Positions 22,601 through 31,600 of a DNA stretch of 33,955 nucleotides are shown here, piece after piece (position 1 is the first letter of the stretch; each line of letters starts with the position of its first letter). The stretch is from Sperchopsis tessellata (taxonomy: Eukaryota; Arthropoda; Insecta; Coleoptera; Hydrophilidae): the NCBI GenBank assembly GCA_033557685.1, contig JAWQRN010000215.1, positions 1 to 33,955 on the forward strand. Reading direction: 5' to 3'. The notes below the pieces were generated by a model. The model was not told the origin of the DNA. It searched no databases and saw only the letters and a list, made by a program, of their open reading frames with translations. Position numbers and translations under genes: made by a program.

Positions 22601-25600
22601 AACATTACCACCACCTTCTTCTGCACAAAGGTCAATGCTAAAACTGAGGTCCAAGGCTGTGAACATATTTGTGCCATCCTTAGCTTCCGCATCAACAACC
22701 AGCTGCCGCAGAGATTCGTACACCACAGGATCAAAGAAAGCCAAGTCGTGGAACTTGATGGGCCTTCCAAGTATATGTTTCAAGACATGCCTGGTGAGGA
22801 ATATTGGACACAGCTCATTTTGAAGTAGGCAAAGTCCAAGTAACCTAAAAAGCAAAACTCAAATTAAAAAAAGGTCAAAGGTTTACTCAAAGTTTAAAAG
22901 TCTTAAATGTAAATTTTGAAGACAACTTTATTTAAAAAGTAGTGCTCTAGAGCTAAATTTCTTCTCATTTTTCTTAAAACATTTTAAAAACACATCAGAA
23001 AAAAGTTATCAATTTTGGTGGGTTGTGGATTCAAGAACGTAATATAACTTAGATTAAATGACATTGATTTTCATTCTCCCTTTCATGATTTATAAAATAA
23101 AAAATATTGTCGTTCCACAAATTTTTTAATATATCCATAATATTGCGACCGATTACGACCACACTAGGTTATTCTCAAGCTAAACAATTAATTAAAACTG
23201 CAACCGACCTTTTGAATCAGTGAAGGCAATAACACAACTAACCGATGTCACCAGACCTACTAACTGCAGAACGAGGAATTGGTCTGTTGGGGATAATTTT
23301 AAATAGGGGATTGGAGGTGAAATTATGGGATTCGTTGAGGTTAAGAATAGGAATGGATCGACTGCTGAAATATATATCAAGGCATTCGGCAACATCCAAT
23401 TTCTTACCCTTGGGATATCTGTGAAGGATGATAGGATTATTAGGATTAGGTCAAGCTAGAGTCATCAGTGGCATATTTGATGCTGCGAATGTTTTCCTTA
23501 AACCGTGTGTTAGAAGTCCAGTCCGCCCTACATACTCTGCTCCATACCCACAGAGTATGAGATACACCCCACTGTTAGTTTTGGGGTCAAGCCGGTATTT
23601 GTTCTTCCATAGACAACCGTTCGGGCTGTTCAAAGAAATTATCATTAAACAAGAAGAAATTCTGCTTTAAAGCGACGTGTAAGCAGTCCATTGTACAAAC
23701 AACCTCCTCGGATGCATCACATCTATACAGGAGGTCACCAACGAGATTAAGGCATTCTGACACTGGTACAGAAATGAAAAGATAACTTATATCAGAAGAC
23801 TATCATCGACCTTAAAATTACTGGACACTAGCTTTCTAGAAAATTCCTTGAGTCTTCTATTTAGTAATATAGTAAGTCTATGAGCAAAAGTGCATTTGTA
23901 AGACACAACAGACTTCATGGGGCAGCCTTCTTTCTAACCAAACCCACTATCACAGTCCTGCCAAGGAAGCTCTGATCTGTAATTTCATGTATCAATTGTT
24001 TAGGAAGTTCTAACTAGTACATTAGCTTAAGAATCACAAATATTTTTGCTTTATGATTATGCACATTTTTCTAGAAGTTTCCCACTAAATTTCTGTTATT
24101 TATATAGGTTTCACACTATACCAGTAATTTAAAAACTATTAATGAAGCTAGTTGTAAAAAGTGTCACTATCAACTCCCTCATAAAATGGTTATTTACATT
24201 ACTAGTTGAGCAAGTGCACTTTTTTGCCAAGGAGGATATTTACAGTTATGGTTATAAAAACATTTTAGGCTAAAAAAGAGTTACCGATATTTTTCTAATT
24301 CACAGAATTACTAAACATAATGCCAAATAGTAAATTATGATGATTGTAATGCAAGTCCGTATAAATTAAAAATTGTATGCGCTACTGAAAGTGAAATCGA
24401 AGAGGCTGCCAATATTAAACAGAATTTGATACTACCAAAAGTTTGGAAGTATTTATGAAATGGTGTACAGCAAAAGTCATTGTGAAAATAACCTTCATTA
24501 CATTAGTAATGCTACATTAGTATCCTAGCCGCGTAAGAATTATTTACACGCTTAACAACCAAGTGACATCAAACGTCTCACTTAAGTTAACATACATGTT
24601 GCTCGAGTAATAAACGTCATTTCCAAAATAGGTAATAGAAAAAAAAAATTTGAACAAATTCAAATCAATAACTACAATAAATAGTTTGTTAACTTATTAT
24701 TGCATTTTCTGTAAAGGTTAAGATCTATTAATATGTACTTCTACATGGTCGAATTTATTTAAAGGGCAGTTAATTTTTGTGCAAGATGTGACAAATTGAT
24801 AACTCGTTTATGAGTGAGGTCTAATGGAATAAGTTGTGAAAATTTCTTGACAACTGGTAGTATCTAGTAGAATTATTTTAAAATATTAAGTCTTAAAAAC
24901 TATTTTAAATTTGATAAAAAGAATCCTGTGAATAATGTTAATTTGTAACTAAACTTAAAAAAGAGAAATCTGATGGCTTAACGTATTTGCTATGTAAATT
25001 GACTGGTTCTTAATTATCGTTAAGTGAAAAGATAGGATTCAAATTGAAATATCTTTTTAAAATAATTGTGTGGCTAAAGTACGAAGGATCAAACTAAGTT
25101 CAAGTTATATGTTCTTATTATAGGCTTAAACAAAATGGAGCAACACTACACAAAACATATCTCACTGAAAACTTAGGCAATCTTCTGTAGAAGACAGTGT
25201 AAAACATACATTTTCAAAATAATAAGTGACAAAAACATTGAACTTAAAGAAACATATATTCACTGATGATTAACAATCCTTATTGGTTGGTCCATTTCTA
25301 ATGTTGTACGTAACAGTTTTTTTTAAGCATATTTACGATAATTGCAAATTTATTGTAATTAGTAAGATATTTAATTCTTATTTATAAATTAACATATTAT
25401 TTATATAATTGGATTCTGTCTTGTACGTAATATAAATAATACAAAAATTAATATTGTACACACCTTCCAACATTTCGGAAAGCGTTCAGTCGCTCGTAGG
25501 TGGCTCTACCCTGTCGTGGTGCGTAGAAACCCCTCTTTCCTGGACAGTAGAACAGCGGGGCATTGTCCTCCTCGTCCGGTGGGGCTGCCTCGTCCTGGGC

Positions 25601-28600
25601 GGTACCCTCTCCACCTGCAGAACGACCAGAATTTTTCCGTGATGAACATCCCCTATCGGATAGCGTAAATACATCCAATTCTAAAATAGAATTAACTTTA
25701 CTATTTACATTTAAAAGACTAGCTAATACCGATCGGGAGCCCTGAAGGTTAGTACCACATTAGAACAATAGCAACGCTATGTTGTATGATTATAGAGATT
25801 TTAAAATGTGAATCACACATGTTTCGAGACGGTGGAGCATAAACCAAATTATTTTATAGGTTTACATATAACGTTTTCTGTGGCTGATGTGTGAAATGTG
25901 TGTGTGTGATTTTAAGTGTTTAATATGTTTTAAATATCTCATAAATTCATTGTCTATCATGGCATTAACAGTTTCTACAAAACCAAAAAGGAAACCTTAT
26001 CCCAGGTTAACAACAAGCAACAAACAATGCACATATAATCTATTGCAAATCTAAAAGTTGACTCCAGGAATTTATGTTCCCTATTCTTTTAATTTTGATC
26101 AAATGACATCTACAAGATATGAAAGTGGATCTTTTAGTCAAGTTTTTGATTATATTTAATAGATATGACTGCTAACATAATCTAACAGATGATATTAAAT
26201 TTTAAAATTTCTACTCCAAAATGCACACTGTTACAAAGATATAAGAATGTCACCTTTTATTTTTGGACTTAACGAAAGCCCATGTTAATATGGAAGAACC
26301 TCATAACTGCTTCCTTAATGGAAACCACCTACACATTTTATTTCATGATTATAAGGAACTATCCTTTGGTAGCATATTGTGTTGCTCAAGTGTATTATCG
26401 TTCAGCCATCTCTATGTAAACTAAAGATAAGGGTAATTAGGTATTAATTTATTTAAAAATATTATTTAATCTAACTAGGAGTACCCGGTACAACTTCCTC
26501 ACTAAAAGAAATGTAAAAGATTTTGTTTTAAATTTAAAAGCACAGAAATTTGCAGAAATACTTATTGAAGTTTAACCATGAGTTTGACATTTCAATTTAA
26601 TTTCACAATTGTTGACCCTTCTGTATCTGTAGTGGCTAACTTGAAGTGATTACACTATAGACTCACAGATTCGCATCCGAAATTGTGATAATCAATGTCA
26701 TTCCTTATTGTTATGCAACAAGATGTGTAAGTAGTTACCATTTGCAATGTAAATATGATGTTATTACAAATTAACATGAGAATTCCTATGTCCCAAAATA
26801 ACAGGTGACACACAGTAAGAAGGTTATGGCACCATGTATAATACATTTGTTCCATGGTTAAAATGTTCCTTTTACAAACCACAAAATATAGTAGTATATT
26901 TTTATTAGTAAAGTATTGTACATTTACCTAGTTTGATACGTTACTGTTCGCACTTTAATTTTTTTACAAAGGACCTATTTGCTATGAGCAATATATATTA
27001 TACTTGCCTGTGGATACTCTAATTTTCTCTATTTGTTCAGCGCAAAAGACATTATTACAACAAACGATAAACAAACACTCAAGAAAAATTTCAGCCATGG
27101 AATACTCTGTACTTCAAGAGATTATAAGGTTGTAAAATAAATAAATTTGCTTAATGGATAAAGGCTGAAAATTATAATGAAAATCAGTTAATTTTGTTTC
27201 ACCCATTATACCTCAAGTTGCCCCAATGAATTTTGCACTTAAGGTAAACATTGGTGTCTTATCAAAAATAAACATGGGTGATGGAGACTTGTACAACTAA
27301 AGTTACAATCTCATATTTCTGGACTACCCAAACCATTTTTCTAATTTTAGAATTGAACAAATGGGCGTATGTACAACTGTGCTGTAGAAAATTGGGCGCA
27401 GGGGCAAATAAGGTACGAAATTTAAATATGCTTATACAAATAATAATCACAATACATTTTTTAGTATTAATATGACTATTAACATTGATGTATTTTAAAA
27501 GAAGAAATATTTTGAAATCATTTAAACATAGATGATTTTTATGAGAAGTGCGGTGAGTTGTATCATTGTAAATTAAAATATGCTTATACAGTTAATAATC
27601 ACAATACATTTCTTAGTATGAATTTGATTTTATTAACATTTTAAAGGTGGCCCCATTTTGATATCATTTAAACATAAATGATTTTAGAGAGGTGGAGAGA
27701 GTTGTATCGATGTAATTTCCAATTTTGAAAGAGGAATTTGTTTGAAAAACAATGTATCATTTTTACTGTTCACACTATTAACAAAATAGATCCAATTATT
27801 AACAGCTGCACAACACTGGCTAGTTGTGTATTATGAGTTCCCTAAAAAACCCTATTCCCTTTGGAACAATGAATAGAGCAATACTCACGGGTAAGTATGG
27901 TATTTTGTTAGAAATGGAAATAATTCCATAGGCCACCTAACCCTCTTGATAGGGATATTTTTTACGAAACCAAACACATCGCAGTTATTTTTTTAAATTT
28001 AATTGTTACTTAAAGAATCATCACCAGTTAACCAGGGTTTACTGCAGTGTCTTTCCCATGTAGTGGATTTTCTTGCCACCCTTGCATACACGAAATGTAT
28101 ACGATGTGAAAAACACAGTTCACAGAAGATTTAAGGTGCTCACACCAACTTTTTACAAATACAAAATTGAAAAGAAGTATGAAACACATATCTTCTCAAA
28201 AATAAATATGTATTATTATTTCAAATAAGTAGTACAGTATTGTATCTCAAATAAATAGTCTAATTATATCGTACAAAAAAGGATTATCCTAAATTCTGTT
28301 ACTACCCAGTATAGAATAGCTGTTATAATTTTTTTAAAACATGCATTACTTAATTCAAATACACTACTTACGCATCAGTTTAGAAGGATTGTTATATGCA
28401 GCTAGTATACTTGGCAAATAAATATTAAGATTTTTTTTTTTTGTTTTTTTTGTTACTCAAAGAGCACAAGTAAAATACATGTGGTTTCAAATGTGTAGTG
28501 GTTCATTACTCTCTCAACCAGTCACCAAAATCAAACAAAACCACCTTTATATCTTCAACCATTATGCATTTACTTGAACATGCTAGGTACAAGATTCTTA

Positions 28601-31600
28601 CGGAGGGTAGACCATACTTAAATACTTGTGGTAACATGCAGCAAGCTAGTTTTAATCCTGTCCCTTACATGCTCCATAGAATTATAATTATCCACTAGTA
28701 TATGCGTGTTTTAGGGTATCTAGGATTTTTGCTTAAAAGCTGTGACATCATGAATGACTACAATACTTGGAGCTGAGGCATTTTTCACATGAAGAAAGAA
28801 TTATTACAATACATTTTAAAGATACAAAGATAATAAACTGTACTATACTAAGGTTAGGAATGTTTGAATCATACTGAATAATTGTAATAAACTCATTTTC
28901 ATTTGGTAAGAGTCTACATCACTGAATAGCAAAATTTAAATCATTCAAGTTTATGGAGAGTTGGGAATTAAATAAATTACCAGTGGTTATTTGTTGATTT
29001 TAATTTATCTTAATTTGTAGTGGAATTGTTCAAATGTCCATGAGTAAAGACTAAGGATATTTGCATGGTATCTCATAGTCATGTTTAAGAGTAAACAGAG
29101 TTTAAATATGTCAATGTTAGAAATGTACAGTTGAAGAAAATTAAATTTTTAAGATATAGCTGCAGTAAGTCAGTAGTGTTATGCACAATATAACACTAGG
29201 TGACAATAATACCTGATCCACCCATTCCTCTTATTTGATATAATTTTTGCTTTCTCTGAATGCAAAAGCTGGTAGAGAAAGTACAATATTAAGGAATAAA
29301 TCTTCCAGATTTCTGATTATTTACAATTATATATGTGCCACCAATAAACTATAAATTCCATTTTTAAAAGATTAGTATATGTCAAGAACTGATTAGATTT
29401 TGGGAAATTTGGATAATTTAAAGTTTTCTTGTTTAATATGGAATTTTCAAATAAAAAACTATTTGTAATTCCCTACATATAATGAAAAACAAAAGAAATT
29501 AATGAGAAATAGCACCACTAATTAAAATGAGGCTACAACCCAATACAGTGGAAATCGCTTATAACGGACTTCGAGAGACCAGGACCAATTATAGCAAAGT
29601 ATCTGTACTATGATAATTTGAATAAAAGGAATAAATTCAACAAGGATTTAAACAAACATACATATTCCAAAAACATACTTATAGTATAAGTACTAACCAA
29701 TGAAGCCAAAACCCTGACCCCCTGGGACACTTATACAATTTTGTGTGAATATTGTCTGCTAAAAACGAGTCAACAAAAATATTTTTGTTAGAACTTGGGG
29801 TCACCCACTCCTAAGATACGGGCAGCCAAACATTCCATAGTACGCATTTTTTACGGCTTCCAGGCTTGCTTTGCACAGCTATAACTTTTGATCCAATCCA
29901 CTTTTTTAAAATGCAGATATTTTTATGATCTATTTAAATATGGTCTTCTCATGTTAAAAAATCAAGATAATAATGAAAATTATATTCAGATGTTAATTAC
30001 TCAAAAATATATTTTTTTAATTTTTTAAACTTTTTATATATCTTTGCTAATCTGTTTTGTAAGTTCTGTAAAAATTTGAATTTGGGCTGACAATGGGATC
30101 AGTCGCTATAAATTCTTGAGTGTTTCACGGTACAATAGCTACAGGCGACTCTATACTTATGTGCACGCAGACTATACCTACAACACAACTGAGATTTAGA
30201 TCTGTGATGCAATACTTAATTTATTACTTGATTTTACAAATATAAATTAATTAAAAATTGGCTGTCCGTATCTCAGGAGTGGGTAACTCCAAGGTCAAAC
30301 TAAAATATATGTGTAGGCCCTTTTTTCGTAGACAATATTCACACAAAATTATGTAAATATCCCAGGGGGTCAGGTCATTTTTCGACATTTTTTTGATGAA
30401 GAGAAATGGAATGACTCATAATATCAATAAAAAAACAAATGTTTGCAATTGCATCATTTCAATTCGTATCCGTCAATAGGTTGGCAGCTACTGGCAAAAA
30501 ATATTTTTTCAATAAAAGGTGTATAGAAAAATTTAGGACAATTCCTCAATGCTTTAAGGCAATATTTGGCTATAAGTTGCAACTTTACATCACTGTGAAA
30601 ATTACCTCTAACTTTATCTTTTTGCTTCAAATAAAAAAACAAATGTTGATTTTATATAATGTAAAAATATGCTTTTAATTTAAAATTTCAGATATTCAAA
30701 AAAAAATTGCTTTAAAACATCCCTTAGAATTGCTTTATTTTAAAACTTGTTAAAAGTGTGGACATGGTGTTGTCAACCAGTATGCCAATAATTTGAATAC
30801 CTATTTACATTATTGAGTTACGATGTACGCAGATAGATTTGTTCTTTTTATCCAGTGTAGTTTATCAGTAATGGTGGGTAAAATGTTTATAAAACCAACT
30901 CAAATAACAACTTTCTTCTACAGATATATTGAAGGTGTGAAACTAGACATCACTAAGATACTTTAAAACTATCTTGAATACAACCAGAATAGTAGTATCA
31001 GAACCTAATGCAAATTTAATTTTATTAAAACAACAAAATAGTGTCAAATATATGTTTAAAGTAAATGCTGAAATACTTCAAGTTCTAATGTAAGTAGTTA
31101 TGTGTAATAAAAGTACATAGATGAGACTATATCACCTTTTCTACAATTTGGTCTGTCCCAAAACAGTTGCTTAAAGTTAGAATACAGGTAACGCATTATT
31201 AGGACCTAACCGAATAGATAAATGTGTTTCTGTTTTCCTTCATCGCAAAAAATTAATCATATTAATGATATCTCTGATGAAGTATTATTCCTTCAAGGAC
31301 ATTTGAAAATATTACCAAAAAGTGTTCTCTAAACTTTTTCGTTCACCCACATTAGTTTTCTGAATAATTAATTTTTGTGCAATTATAGTAGGAGTTATTT
31401 CTATTTTAGAATGGAAACCAAAACATATACCAAATATATAATTAAATCAACGAAGCAAAGAAAATGTAAAACAAAATCAGTAAATAAGGAGGCAGTAACA
31501 AAATAATCTGAATTATCATAACATGTAACACAAGCAGTTTTAACCCTTTGCACTCGAGGCCTTTTTCACAAGGGCGAACCAGCAACTCGAGACAATTTTA

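Larger units (their letters stand above)
22845..25463 (-). other. hyd: hyd intron within the HECT domain (2.6 kb)
   Basis: Donor GTGTGT, acceptor TTGCTTTTTAG. It contains the Penelope-like fragment (23238-23960) on the same strand as hyd and one copy of a dispersed repeat (24814-24883). The remainder is AT-rich with nothing recognised. Confidence 0.85.

Noticed and set aside
22505..22828. Two overlapping + strand open frames of 107 and 88 codons
   Set aside because: They are antisense to the hyd HECT exon at 22490-22844, and their peptides match nothing.
23428..23670. + strand open frame of 80 codons
   Set aside because: It is antisense to the GIY-YIG block of the Penelope-like element.
25454..25745. 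Overlapping + strand and second-frame - strand open frames
   Set aside because: They are shadows of the GC-rich hyd HECT-start exon.
30439..30678. + strand open frame of 79 codons in the hyd intron
   Set aside because: Its composition is simply AT-rich, with no recognisable domain and no good start context.
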